In this document: positions 13,831-24,230 of the stretch, piece by piece
Layout: each line of letters starts with the position of its first letter
Numbering within the stretch: the first letter of the stretch is position 1
Source: Linum tenue
Lineage: Eukaryota; Streptophyta; Magnoliopsida; Malpighiales; Linaceae
Assembly: GCA_946122785.1 (NCBI GenBank)
Contig: CAMGYJ010000009.1
Coordinates: 4,432,937 to 4,496,936 of the forward strand
Direction: 5' to 3'
Length of the DNA: 64,000 bases
Notes under the pieces: model-generated
Databases searched by the model: none
What the model was told of the DNA's origin: nothing
What the model saw: the letters and a program-made list of their open reading frames with translations, nothing else
Translations under genes and position numbers: made by a program

Positions 13831-15004
13831 TCTAGCAAAAGAAAAGAAGTGGAACTATTAGAGCCCTTTACATGGTATTAAGAGATTATAGAGAAATAGT
13901 TTAACACGCTTTCTTGTAATGTGAATGAAAGGGAAGGAACAAATAGTTTTCACTTAGTTTAGTGATGACTGAAGCTCACAGAACATGGCAGGAAATAGTT
14001 TGAGACACTCGCGACTTTGAAACCAACAGCTAGCACCATTAAGAACAATATCTAAAACCACATCCAATAACTCAAAGAAATATATACTACCTAGCGCCCC
14101 TCTGGAAACCATATCGGCCACAATTCAATGCAGTCCCTCTAAGTATCAAAGCTTCATTATATTAAAGCAAACTTCAGAGTTAAAAGCTTACCATAACCAT
14201 AGTAATACAAAACTATGGCAGTGTGGAACAAGCCATAAACAATACGAGTGAGCAATATGAATTTAACACACAAGCGAGAGAGAAAAGTCGCTGAATCTTA
14301 AGGGCATCAATTTCAGTTCATGATTTCGAACCAGATCTGGAAATTTATTAAGAACCCTAATTCCGTGATGTATGGACTGGTTTTCGGATAAACCAAGGAT
14401 TGAAAAGAGGAAAACAAATGGAGAATAAACCTTCACCAATTTCGTTGACGGAGCTTTAAGGTAGAAAAAGCGGCCGAGCTCAGGGGAGGAAGAAGCATTG
14501 TTAGTGAGCAAGCTAGAGTGACCCAACTCGGATCTGGAGGGCTGCTCGGATTCAAGCAGAGACCTGAGAAAATATATTGAAGAAATCTAATCTCCTCAAA
14601 CAGAACCATAATATGCTGCAAAGTAGACAAATACAATAACCGAGCACGAACAGATTACAAATAGATTTCTAAATCTAAATAAAATCAACCCCTCTCCAAA
14701 ATCGCCCTTCCTTCATCCCCGTTATGCTAAGAAAGGAGCACAAATAGAACACAGCACAAAGGATTTCTTCTTCAACTCGAATAAAGAGAAAGAGAGAAGA
14801 GATTGGGGGTACAAATATACCTTAATCCTTAGGGCATGGATTGGCAGGGGAAGATATTTGCAGTGGGATGAGTTTCGACAAAATAAATTCGCTTAGATGA
14901 AAGAACGAACAGAGCTATTTTACTGGGAAGGAAAAGAGATTCTTTTGATTGGGAATGCAGAGACTGTGGGAAGCTAAAAACTTTAGGAGTGGTGTATTGG
15001 TGAT

Positions 15005-15214
15005 GGAGCCGAAACTTCAGTTTTGGAGCCAAAATTTTGGGTAGTTGAAATTTTAGGATTTGGAAAATTTTTAGAATTTGGAGCCACATCTTTCAGTTGT
15101 GAAAATTTAGGAGCCGAAACTTCAGTTTTGGAGCCAAAATTTTGGGTAGTTGAACTTTTAGGATTTGGAAAAAAATTAGAATTTGGAGCCACATTTTTCA
15201 GTTGTGAAAATTTA
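15005..15214. repeat. 105-bp tandem repeat in the CACTA right arm
   Basis: Two copies of a 105-base unit beginning GGAGCCGAAACTTCAG start at 15005 and 15110. They differ at a few positions. Both strands are open through the repeat because the length is a multiple of three, but no protein is recognised. Confidence 0.8.
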
Positions 15215-15777
15215 GGAGGGAACAAAATGTGAGACAGCAATTTTGGTGAAAAGTTTAGGGAAGAAATTTTTAAAGGATTCATGTAAAGCAGTCCCAATTT
15301 AACAAGAATTGCAATTGAGAAATCAATTTTAAAGGTGTCCAGATTATGTGTGGTGTGGTGTCCTATTTATGTATTTGTATTTGTGTAATCCGAATTATGA
15401 TTTAGAATTCCCTTTAAATGGGTTTACCAACTTTAAACGTGCTCTATTCTTTGTTTTCATTTTCAAAATCTACCTTCATCTTCATCTAAAATCTGGAAAA
15501 TATATTATCACATTCTTCACGGTAATTAACCGTGACTAACAATTAGTCACGGGATATGAAGAATAAAAAATTACAAAATTAATTACCGTGAATAGAACTA
15601 TGCAAATAACTACAGGAATTTTTCCCGTGAATATTAGTATACTTTTCAGTACGGGAAACATTCCCGTGAATAAGATCCCGTGACCAAAAACCAGTTTTCC
15701 TGTAGTGCATCCCTATTTCTTTCTTGTGTTTACACATGCGTCTAGACTATATGTGTCTCAAACTCAAAGGTCATAAA

Positions 15778-16796
15778 TAGGGGTGGAAATTGGGGTGGGT
15801 GTGGTTACCCGCCCCACATTTTGTGGGTAACCACACCCACAAATGTACAATTATACTATCCACAATTCGCCCCGAAGTGGGTAGTGGTTAACCACAACCC
15901 GCTGCGAGTTGGTGCGGGTTGGTTGTGGATACCCACAAAAATTTCACATTAAATATAATTATATTGTAATTAAATAGTGATGTTGTGTTTCTTCTCACAC
16001 AAAAACAAAAACATGCATAATAGAAAGTTAATAAAATGTTAAATAAATTATAAATCTCAAATACAATAGGTTTGTTAGTGTAAATTTAGAAGAGATGGAT
16101 TTGGAAAGAGATTTGAAGATAACGCAGAGGCAGAGTGACCTATTACCAGACAAACATCGCTGCATGTCACGGCTACTCCGATGGCAATAACAGCAAAACA
16201 CAAAAGTGGCTCGATAAGAGGAGGTGCCCGCTTTTAATGATTTGCTTATTCTCCATTCTCGATTATAGTCTTGTATTGTTGGTAGTTGGTTGCATGTTGT
16301 GTTGTTCGTGAATTCGTGGAGAAATGGAGATTATTTTGGGTATCAGACTAACCTTTATCGATTATTCCCCTCTTTTAACAAATCAACTAATTTATCTGAC
16401 TATATCTATGGACTTGGTTTTGTTATACAATAAACATATACCACACAGACAATGCTTATTTGATAAAAATATCTCACATGAACATTGCGCATTGACTTGG
16501 TTTTGTTTTATATAATAAATGCGTATTTGATTTTGGTAGCTACTTTAATTCTTAGTCTTCCAAGTTTCACAAACTAATATAACTAATGTGGTTAATGTGG
16601 GTTACAAAGTATTTGAAGAAATAAATATAAGTAATGTGGTTAATGTGGGTAAACCGCTGTGGGTAGTGGTTAACCACTAACCACAAAAATTAATATTTTG
16701 CTACCCACACCCAACCCACTATCCACAAATTGTGAGTATGGGTATCCACAAAGTGTGCGGTTTGCAGGTTACCCGCAAACCAAACTTCCACCCCTA
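15778..16796. mobile_element. Second non-autonomous hAT-like transposon
   Basis: The termini TAGGGGTGGAAATTGG and CCAAACTTCCACCCCTA are inverted repeats, flanked by GTCATAAA (15770-15777) and GTCATAAT (16797-16804), an 8-bp duplication with one change. Next to each end the interior carries GTGGTTACCC/GGGTAACCAC-like motifs. No transposase was seen. The uninterrupted site is visible in copy A near 10099-10107. Confidence 0.82.
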
Positions 16797-17371
16797 GTCA
16801 TAATATCTAGCTACCTAAGGCTTGGATTGAGGTCACGTATATAGTTGTGCTATTGAATTTGCTATCTACGGGCCTTGGATTCTCATTTAGGTTGAGTGGA
16901 TCAAACAGATTCAAGGCCCAAAACTTACGAATCCTAATGTTTCACGAACTAGGACTACAACTAGTCCTATCAAATCTTTCTCATTTCTCCTCCAACAACC
17001 AGGAGCTGATAGAATGCATAACTATAAAGTACATAACTATGTATAATCTTCACTTACTATTCATGGAATGTCTATAATCTTTCTTCTGATTAATTTTGAT
17101 GAGTTATTTCTATTTTGTTTTAAGTCATAATGCAATTTTTTGTACTATTAAATCCGATTAATTGGGCTCTTCAAAATAATATCTACTTTGATATGTTTTG
17201 GAACAAAAAATTGAGACATTTATTATCTATCTATACCATGTGTTAATGTTTGTTAGTACATAAGATAATACCACGTGGTATAAAAGTGTAACATGGTGGT
17301 ATATGAACATACCAGAGTGTAGAATGATAGCATACATGTCACCGTCTACCACCAGTTCTCACCCTATAGGG

Positions 17372-17834
17372 TAGCGGTGGCTATACGGTCTGGTCCGGTT
17401 AAATTGGCCCAAATTGATCTGGTCCAATCCGGTCATTTTGAAAACATAAGGACCAAAGATTGGTTTGGATACAGTCAGGTCTTGATCCGGTCCGGTCTTG
17501 ACCCGGCCGGTCCCAATTCAATCTTGATTTTATATTGAGCTTGTGGGAATTTGAGTGGCCTAAGGCCTGAAAGGGTGAGGAGTTGGTTAAGTTTTGTACT
17601 AAGTGCAAAGGTTTGTGACCGTTTATGCAAATTACCCTTAAGTTTTGGGTGTTGAGCTCTTTTATCCGGTCTTTATCCAGTTTTTGATCCGGTCCCGAAC
17701 GAGATTTTACCTCAAATCTAAGCCCAAAGATTGGATTGGATTGTTTACTATCCGGTCCCGGTCCAGTCTCGGTCCGGGTTATACGGTCCGGTTTCGGGTA
17801 AAACCAAAAAACCCGGATCAAATAGCCAACCCTA
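17372..17834. mobile_element. Third hAT-like MITE, GGTCCGG-rich
   Basis: A 463-bp element flanked by a perfect 8-bp duplication CTATAGGG (17364-17371 and 17835-17842). The termini TAGCGGTGGCTATA and AATAGCCAACCCTA are imperfect inverted repeats. The arms are dense in CGGTCCGGT-like motifs in both orientations. Frames on both strands reflect these repeats, not a gene. Confidence 0.78.
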
Positions 17835-17842
17835 CTATAGGG

Positions 17843-19074
17843 TGGTATTTTTTATCATAATTTTTTTTTTCTAAATACTTGTAGATCTAATAGATCACAA
17901 TGAACTCGTTTACTCAGAACAATTTTTTTTTCAAAATTCGAATTAAAAACAAAGGTGGTACCAAGTGACAGGTGGTAGGAAGTGCTAGGATCATCAAACA
18001 AGACAAGTTCTGAGGGACAAGCATAAGTGTATGATATATCATTGATGGAGGGAGCTTCTTTCGAAAGGAAAGTGGCTTTCATGGACATCTCTTGAGGTGA
18101 AGATGTCATGATTGGCAAGATCATAGACCTTATAAGTTGTAACCCTTTATAACTTCTGTAAAACCAATGAACCCTTTCCTAGCTTGTAGTCAAATTTACT
18201 TTGTGGTTAGTTAAGGTGCTGGCAAAACACAAACATCCAAACACCCTGAATTTTGAAAAATCTTTATATGTTGTTGTGAAATTTCTCAAACGGAGTTTGG
18301 TTCCCTTGAAAAATTGTAGGAACCCTTTTGATAAAATAAACTGCATGTGTCACACATGCACACCAAAATGAGTTGGCAAGTTGGTTTGATACTTTGAGAG
18401 CTTTAGCTATTGTGAGTTATGTTGGTATTTTCTTTTAAATTTGTTGTGGTGTTTCAACAAAGGAAAGTTCGTGAAGGATGTCGGTCTGATTGTAAAAATC
18501 ATACATTTTGAATTCTTTTCCTTGTTCTCTTCTTAGTTTTCTCACAAGTGTTGAAATGGTCTCTGAGCATAATGATAGAACTCTGCAACTTAGTTTTGGC
18601 TTATGATTTGATTTTAAATGGGATGATCCACGCTTGTGCGGTTTGGTCCGCTACAATATGCACTAGGTGAACCACGTTGGGAGCAAAAAGAACCGTTTGT
18701 TTAGTCAAAGAGACAAAAAAAACAATATCCAAGTACAAATTTATTTACCTTTCCTTAAAACATAAATTTCCAATACACATGCATAATATTGATACCCTAA
18801 TCCAAGTAAATAACAAAGAAAAGAGCAATCCAATTTGCATCACAACATAATGTTATATGGAGACACGATCGTCTCTACTCTTTGTCAGAGTGTGCCTTTT
18901 AAATAAAGGAGGAGACGAGATTCTAAAGATTAGGTTGAGACTTGGGTATTGTTGGAGAGCTGAGAGAGTGGTCTGCTAACTCGAATTGTGAATTGGGATG
19001 GGTCCACAATTTGGATCGGTAAACTATAGTTTGGACCACACCAGACCAAGAGATCAAAATATGACCATGGACCA
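17843..19074. other. Intergenic, probably decayed retroelement DNA
   Basis: No intact frame. The context (a SINE and a copia pol tail follow on the plus strand) suggests decayed retrotransposon sequence, but I recognise no protein motif here. Confidence 0.35.
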
Positions 19075-19199
19075 CCACGAATAAGGGATTGGTCTAGTGG
19101 TAATACCACTAGTCTTGAACCTGGAGGTCCCCAGGTTCGAGTCTCTTCAGTATTACCTAATCACAAAAAGTAACATATATCATCCTTATAAAAAAAATA
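19075..19199 (+). mobile_element. tRNA-derived SINE
   Basis: A 125-bp element with a Pol III box A-like motif TGGTCTAGTGG and a box B-like motif GGTTCGAGTCTC about 40 bases later. An unrelated 3' part ends in an A-rich tail. It is flanked by a perfect 12-bp target duplication GACCATGGACCA (19063-19074 and 19200-19211). This layout is diagnostic of a short plant SINE. It is not a functional tRNA because no acceptor stem closes around the boxes. Confidence 0.85.
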
Positions 19200-19343
19200 G
19201 ACCATGGACCATATCAGGCCATTCTTGACGGTCTACGATCCAGACCAAACCTAATCACAAAAAGTAACATATATCATCCTTATAAAAAAAATAGACCATG
19301 GACCATATCAGGCCATTCTTGACGGTCTACGATCCAGACCAAA
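19156..19343. repeat. Perfect 94-bp tandem duplication spanning the SINE tail
   Basis: The unit starting CCTAATCACAAAAAG at 19156 is repeated without visible change at 19250. Each unit contains the last 44 bases of the SINE, its right target duplication and 38-40 bases of flank. The duplication therefore postdates the SINE insertion. Confidence 0.9.
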
Positions 19344-19999
19344 CTATACGGTTCGTTTTGGTCCATGATTTTTCAAATAGTTTGGTCTATTTTTGCATCC
19401 CTATTCATGACTAGAAACACAATTTGGCCACCAAATATCAACATGTATTAATTTAAAGTTGTTGTAGAAATAGTTAAAAAAAACAAGAAAAAGAAAGTTT
19501 GTGTTGTCTGACAAAATGACAAACATCACAAGGCAGATAATTATCTGATTATATGGATGTACAGAGTTACCTCAAATGATGGACTTTTGAGTGTGAAACA
19601 TGACCATGTCTAAAGTGCCAATGATCAAAAGTTTGAGTGCTACGAGTTGTGATGCGTGTAGGACTACTTTATAGTGTTATGTTGTCTATATGGTTAAAGA
19701 CAATTAAAGAGCTTTGTAGAACCACTTATCTTTCTCAGCTGCATATCCTAGATCAAGCATACGTCAGAGAAAAAATCAAACAAAGAGACTTATCTCTATT
19801 AAGTTTGCTCACAAAGACAAGGATGAAACTGAACTTGGGAACATATAAAACCTCGGTATGAGGTTTGAAACACGATTTATTGTTCCCGCATGATTTTTCT
19901 CGAGTTGGTCTCTTATTGGAAGGGTGATGTACATGTTGTGCACCATGTTGTAGTTCACTAGGTAGCTAAGAGAGCAGGCTATATGGTCGATCTTAAGCT

Positions 20000-20190
20000 C
20001 TTGTATCCATGATCCAAGTTTGATGATCAAGTCAATCATGAGAGGACTAAGTACATAGACGTTATGTATCATATCCTAATAACAAAGAAGATATATAAAG
20101 TGAATAAAGTGGACATTGTCGATAATTTTGTTGATATGTTCACAAAGCCGGTTCCACACGACAAGTTCCAGCACTAATTAGACTTGATTG
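20000..20190 (+). pseudogene. Degenerate Ty1/copia pol 3' end (RNase H tail)
   Basis: Plus-strand translation reads DDQVNHERTKYIDVMYHI, then KVDIVDNFVDMFTKPVPHDK with a stop shortly after. HERTK-(H)ID and DN-(A)DM-TK-(L)P are the conserved end of copia RNase H. The rest of pol upstream is not recognisable, so this is an old fragment of a retrotransposon. Confidence 0.7.
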
Positions 20191-20690
20191 AACATTATGA
20201 GTTGTTCATGCCCTTAGGAGCATTCTTACGCATGAGAGAGTTTGAGTACATCTTGCAATTTTGGTTGCATATGGTACATACTGTATTAGAGGGGTTTGAT
20301 TTTTTTTTTATAAATGATGCATAGGCTTGTACACATATGATTATTTTTTTTTTGGCACTTTTGTTTTCCATGATGGATTAGAATTAGCCCATCATAAGAA
20401 AGTGTTATATATACATTCTCACCCCTCTATAATTGGCATCGTTCTTAAGTATAGTGAAATTAGTCTCTTCTGCATGTGAATTAGCTGACACACATTATAT
20501 TAGTGAACCATGTAAATTTGTGTGTTCTTTACTTTCTTACACTATCGATTTTCCGTTTCCGTTATAACAATAATCTCTTACTTGCTCTATAACAATGCTT
20601 GAGATATGAGGAAAAAAAGTTACAAGAAACTAAGAAAGTATAATTAATGAAGGATTGTCGCTTCCATAGAAACTAATCTAAAATACCTAT
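20191..20690. other. Spacer downstream of the ATL gene, no gene
   Basis: AT-rich sequence. It may contain the remains of a copia LTR following the pol fragment, but no LTR end could be matched. It also serves as the 3' flank of the RING gene. Confidence 0.4.
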
Positions 20691-21695
20691 CTATGACTTG
20701 CCAACTATTCTGGTTACGGAAGTTCCCGACACCTCTCCAAACCCACCGTGACAACCATTGATGATGCTAATATTATTATTGTTCTTACCATTATAAACAC
20801 CTCTGTGGTTAGAAAATTCACCGAAAGCGATACAACTCTCCACCGCGCAATGTCGCCTAGGTGTCGACACCATTCTAACCTTCACATTCTCCATCAATCT
20901 CAACGTGTACCTATCGTCCTCGTCCTCTCCATGATCCCCGACCGACGACCGTGACACCACTATGGAGTGCCCCGTTGAGTGAGACCTCGAAAATCTTCTC
21001 AACTCGCTCTTCGTCCTCGTTCTCGTCCTCATCTCCTCATCGTGCTCTCCACCGCCATCACTCTGGCGACGCTCCTGGTCGATGGTGATGGCGGTGGAGC
21101 CGTCAAGCAGACTTCCCCGGTCGTTGTTCCCGACAACGACAGGGGCGCTGCTATCGAATATGTTGAGCGGGGTCTTCTCGAGGCTGTCGCGCGAGACCTG
21201 GTCCAGGTCTCGCCGACAGACGGGGCACGTCTTGTGGGACCGGAGCCAGAGGTCGATGCATTCCGGGTGAAACACGTGGTAGCACACGGTGAGGAGGCGG
21301 AGGAGGTCTTCCTCCTCGAACTCGGTGAGGCAGATGATGCACTCCAACTCGTGCTTCTCTCGCCGGAACTCCTTGACGCTGGAGTAGGGAAACGTCGGGA
21401 AGAGCTGGACCAAGGCCGGATCGAGCCCTTGCTCTTCCGGGTCGGCGACGCCGCCGCTGGAATTGTGGTTGATCGCGTTGTCGTCGGTGAAATTGGGGAT
21501 CCGGCCGGCGACGTTCCAGTCGTCCATCAGGCTCTCCAAGAAGCACCGGCAGAAGTAGATCGAGAAGAGGCCTAGGAAGAAGAGGATTAGGAGGACGGTG
21601 GTCAAGACGACAGTCACTGATGGCGTTGGAAATGCTTGCTCGTCTGATGGGAACACCGGCGGCGTGTTGATGCTCTCGTCGCCGGCGGTCGACAT
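20691..21695 (-). CDS. ATL29: RING-H2 E3 ubiquitin ligase, ATL family (ATL29-like)
   Basis: Single-exon frame of 334 residues, as usual for ATLs. Residues 27-48 form one hydrophobic membrane segment (VTVVLTTVLLILFFLGLFSI). The ATL GLD motif is at 90-92. The RING-H2 domain has ligands C119, C122, C138, H140, H143, C146, C157 and C160, with the tryptophan (W150) between the sixth and seventh ligands that contacts E2 enzymes. The FPTFPYSSVK block precedes the RING, and FSRSHSTGHS and ESCIAFGEF follow. From memory, this combination matches Arabidopsis ATL29. It should be a membrane-anchored E3 that transfers ubiquitin from an E2; the substrate is unknown. The start at 21695 is the first ATG and places the membrane segment correctly. 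Upstream DNA is duplicated around a 5S-containing LTR. Confidence 0.9.
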   Translation of the reverse strand: MSTAGDESINTPPVFPSDEQAFPTPSVTVVLTTVLLILFFLGLFSIYFCRCFLESLMDDWNVAGRIPNFTDDNAINHNSSGGVADPEEQGLDPALVQLFPTFPYSSVKEFRREKHELECIICLTEFEEEDLLRLLTVCYHVFHPECIDLWLRSHKTCPVCRRDLDQVSRDSLEKTPLNIFDSSAPVVVGNNDRGSLLDGSTAITIDQERRQSDGGGEHDEEMRTRTRTKSELRRFSRSHSTGHSIVVSRSSVGDHGEDEDDRYTLRLMENVKVRMVSTPRRHCAVESCIAFGEFSNHRGVYNGKNNNNISIINGCHGGFGEVSGTSVTRIVGKS

Positions 21696-21919
21696 TTTTT
21701 TTGGGGAGGGTTACCGATTCCTCGGTGGCCGGAAAGGGTTTGAATGTCCGGCCTTCCAGATTTGCATAAGTGGAGATTGGTTCTTCTCGGCTTTTGTTTC
21801 TTCTACTTGTCCATTTGTGTTGCTACTATGTTTTTGCTTTGTACTCTGTTTCTTCGTTTCTTTTGGTTTTTTTACTGTTTTACTGTTGGAGCGGGTCACA
21901 AGAGAGTGAAGTGTGGGGG

Positions 21920-22166
21920 GGAATTGTCTTAAATTTTACCGGCATTTGCTCTCTTTCACTACTCTCTCCCATGGTTAAAAAAAAAAAAAGTTAATTAAGA
22001 AAGATGTGTGGAGGTTTTGGGTCAAACTTGGTTAACAAGTAAGAAAAAACTCTTGGTAGTTTGGAGACTCACATAAACCCTCCAAACACATGGTAGTTGA
22101 TGACAATTTGACGATATGTGAAAAACATGGTAGGAGACTAACATAATACCTATATATTTCATTCCC
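21920..22166. repeat. Upstream duplication, copy 1
   Basis: About 245 bases starting GGAATTGTCTTAAA and ending TTCATTCCC recur at 22429-22670, in the same orientation and nearly identical. The copy sits 225 bases upstream of the ATL start codon, so it may include promoter sequence. Confidence 0.88.
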
Positions 22167-22428
22167 GAATCTTTATCCGACGAAGATATTGTCCGCTTTG
22201 GGTCTCAACTCTCACGGTTTTCGACTTGGGGTGCAATTCAATGTGACTTCCCATAAGGTCACCCATCCTTGTTGTACTCCACACTGAGCACGTTTAACTT
22301 CGGAGTTCTCACAAGAACTCCTCCATTACACCCCAAAACGCGTCTTGTCAGTTAAGGTCGGGTTCTTACTTATGAACCATTGATCTCTCCCGTGCTTTGT
22401 CGATGTGGGATTCACCTAAAGTGTTACA
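22167..22428 (-). mobile_element. Cassandra-like LTR with embedded 5S rRNA sequence
   Basis: On the minus strand it begins TGTAACACTTTAGG, followed by AATCCCACATCGACAAAGCA and a 5S rRNA-like segment at 22309-22228. That segment reads AGAACTCCGAAGTTAAACGT, then GGATGGGTGACC and GGGAAGTCAC, which correspond to the 3' two thirds of plant 5S rRNA, including the internal Pol III promoter region. LTRs carrying 5S rRNA define the Cassandra TRIM family. It appears to be a solo or truncated LTR; the 3' end is not clear and no target duplication was found. Confidence 0.82.
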
Positions 22429-22670
22429 GGAAATGTCTTAAAATTTACTGGCATTTGCTCTCTTTCACTACTCTCTCCCATGGTTAAAAAAAATAGTTAA
22501 TTAAGAAAGATGTGTGGAGGTTTTGGGTCAAACTTGTTTAACAAGTAAGAAAAAACTCTTGGTAGTTTGGAGACTCACATAAACCCTCCAAACACATGGT
22601 AGTTGACAATTGACGGATATGTGAAAAACATGGTAGGAGACTGACATAATACCTCCATATTTCATTCCCC
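22429..22670. repeat. Upstream duplication, copy 2
   Basis: Direct repeat of 21920-22166, starting GGAAATGTCTTAAAA immediately after the LTR end and ending TTCATTCCCC. A few substitutions and small indels distinguish it from copy 1. Confidence 0.88.
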
Positions 22671-23139
22671 GTGGCTTGCAATTGTATTCAATTTTTTGTG
22701 TCTTCTTTTCCGGTAAGGGAAGTTTTGTTTGGAAATTTGTTTGAATATCAAGTGAATGCACCCTTGAATTCTAATCAAACTATTGTGTGTTCAAATTCCA
22801 TCAGGTGTGCCAATTTCTTTTTCGTAACGAAATTTTTTTGTTTGAATATCAATGAATGTGATGTTGACTTCTTGAACAATGACAATAGCGTGATTCATAC
22901 CTCTGTAAACAATGTTCGAACGAGGATTTTGATGTTGTTCTGGGGGTTTTTTTTTTTTTTGAACAAGCTAGGTCAAATTATTCTATTCCTATGGAGATTC
23001 AATGAGAGGTCCATATACTACACCTATAGCTACTTTGCATATAAAATGATAAACTTGACATGTGTGTCAGAGTTGTGGTTTTTCCCACATGTCTCTTGCC
23101 TTCGTTTCTCTTATTTATAATCATTAAGTGCAACCGTCC

Positions 23140-24230
23140 TGACAACCTCCTTAATTAGGGTCCTCATCGTCTTGTTGGTAACCACCCGTCGTGCTATGTA
23201 CTCCCACTGCCTTGAGTACCCCGCGTCCCATCTTGGTGACTAGTTACTGTTAAGCTTGATACCCTCGACACCGGGTCGGGTTGGTGTTGAATGGAACTCA
23301 AACCAAGTATTACCGCCTTGTCCTAACTCGATGGGTTTGAAGCATCCTCGCCATGTCCTCATCAGGCCATCACATTACCCCTTCAACCATGCCTCCTTGA
23401 GTGCCTGACAACCCTAGTAACCCCGCTTCTTGTGCTACTCTCATCTGGCCAGCCACATCAATGACACTGTCTTGTTAGCTAATCCTTGTTACCCACCTTG
23501 ATGGATTAAGAACTGAACCCCTTTACCAACTAATATTCCACACTCAGTCTTGGATATCTCATCATCTTGTCAGCTTGGTCCCAAGCCCGTCTCATTGGTT
23601 TGATACTCCACAACTTTGTATGCAAGAACGTCTTGTCAGCTTATCAACACCCTTGTCTCATCCTGTTGGGTACCCTTCCAGCATGCCACCAAGCTCGTCT
23701 TGCCAACTTGTTAACAATTCAGTCTCATCAGCTTGGTACCTTCCCGCTTTGACAGCAAGCTAGACACCAATCTCATATTGTCGCCTAGGTATCCTACCAC
23801 CTTACCAGTTTGCTAACGACCCATGTCACCGGCTTGGCACCCCATCAGCTTGATACCAAGCCTGTCTCCAACTCTCTCATACAAACTTGATACATGCCAC
23901 CTGGATGCCCACCATGTCATCTTCTCGGCTTGTCAGCAAGTCTATCTCGTCAGCTTGGTACCCTGTCAGCTTGCCACCTTGGTACCAAGTTTGTCTCTTC
24001 GGTTTGGTCTCCCTACTTAGCTTTTGGGTGGCCCCTTGGCGAGCTTCATACCAAGTCTGCCTCGTCAAGTTGGTACATTAGCGTCTTGTTGGAAGTCAAT
24101 GTTATCAACTTGATACCTTGTCAGCTAGGTTCCTGTCTAGCTTGCCACCAAGCTCGTCTTGTCAACTTGGTACTCTATCAGACAAACCCCACCATCAGGA
24201 TTCCAATTAGCTTTTAGTAGCTAAATTTTA
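23140..24230. repeat. Degenerate C/T-rich short-repeat array
   Basis: About 1.1 kb in which variants of GTCAGCTTGGTACC, GCTTGCCACCAAGCTCGTCT and CTCGTCAGCTTGG recur at irregular spacing. The composition differs sharply from the AT-rich flanks. Several plus-strand frames run through it, but they only translate the repeat (Ser/Leu/Pro/His-rich) and no protein family is recognised. It could be an old minisatellite or the interior of an unidentified transposon. Confidence 0.6.

Larger units (their letters stand above)
12069..15707. mobile_element. Non-autonomous CACTA (En/Spm, CMC) transposon
   Basis: The 3639-bp element starts CACTACAGGAAAA and ends TTTTCCTGTAGTG, the classic CACTA terminal inverted repeat. 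It is flanked by a 3-bp target duplication CAT at 12066-12068 and 15708-15710. Both subterminal regions are rich in CCCGTG/CACGGG-type short repeats in both orientations (for example near 12209, 12344, 12376, 15523, 15586, 15630, 15662 and 15677), as expected for transposase-binding sites of this superfamily. No transposase-like frame was found, so it would need a partner in trans. It carries a nested MITE (12497-12881) and a 105-bp tandem repeat near its right end. Copy A has the uninterrupted site near 9983-9990. Confidence 0.9.
11383..17280. repeat. Copy B of the tandem duplication, interrupted by two transposons
   Basis: Direct repeat of copy A. It is split by a CACTA element (12069-15707) and a hAT-like element (15778-16796). 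Removing these leaves about 1.25 kb collinear with copy A, with a deletion of roughly 70-80 bases just before the second insertion. It ends in ATACCACGTGG near 17278, like the copy A end near 11375. Confidence 0.75.

Noticed and set aside
15003..15232. Repeat-containing protein gene (LEPKFWV-type repeats)
   Set aside because: Both strands are open because the 105-bp repeat is a multiple of three; it lies in a transposon arm and matches nothing.
9248..17280. The duplicated block as the two LTRs of one retrotransposon
   Set aside because: The two copies are directly adjacent with no interior, primer site or purine tract, and lack matching TG...CA ends and a target duplication.
19078..19150. 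Functional tRNA gene
   Set aside because: Box A and box B-like motifs are present, but the acceptor arm does not pair and a 12-bp target duplication shows it is a SINE.
18990..19400. Another hAT element around the SINE, ending TTTGCATCCCTA
   Set aside because: A plausible right end is present, but no matching left end or 8-bp duplication could be placed.
20979..21575. Plus-strand open frames opposite the ATL gene
   Set aside because: They are GC-rich antisense shadows of the RING-H2 coding region; no domain is seen.
22228..22309. Functional 5S rRNA gene
   Set aside because: Only the 3' two thirds match, with changes, and it is embedded in an LTR.
23567..24217. Several plus-strand frames in the 23-24 kb array
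   Set aside because: They translate the short repeat in different phases and have no conserved domain.
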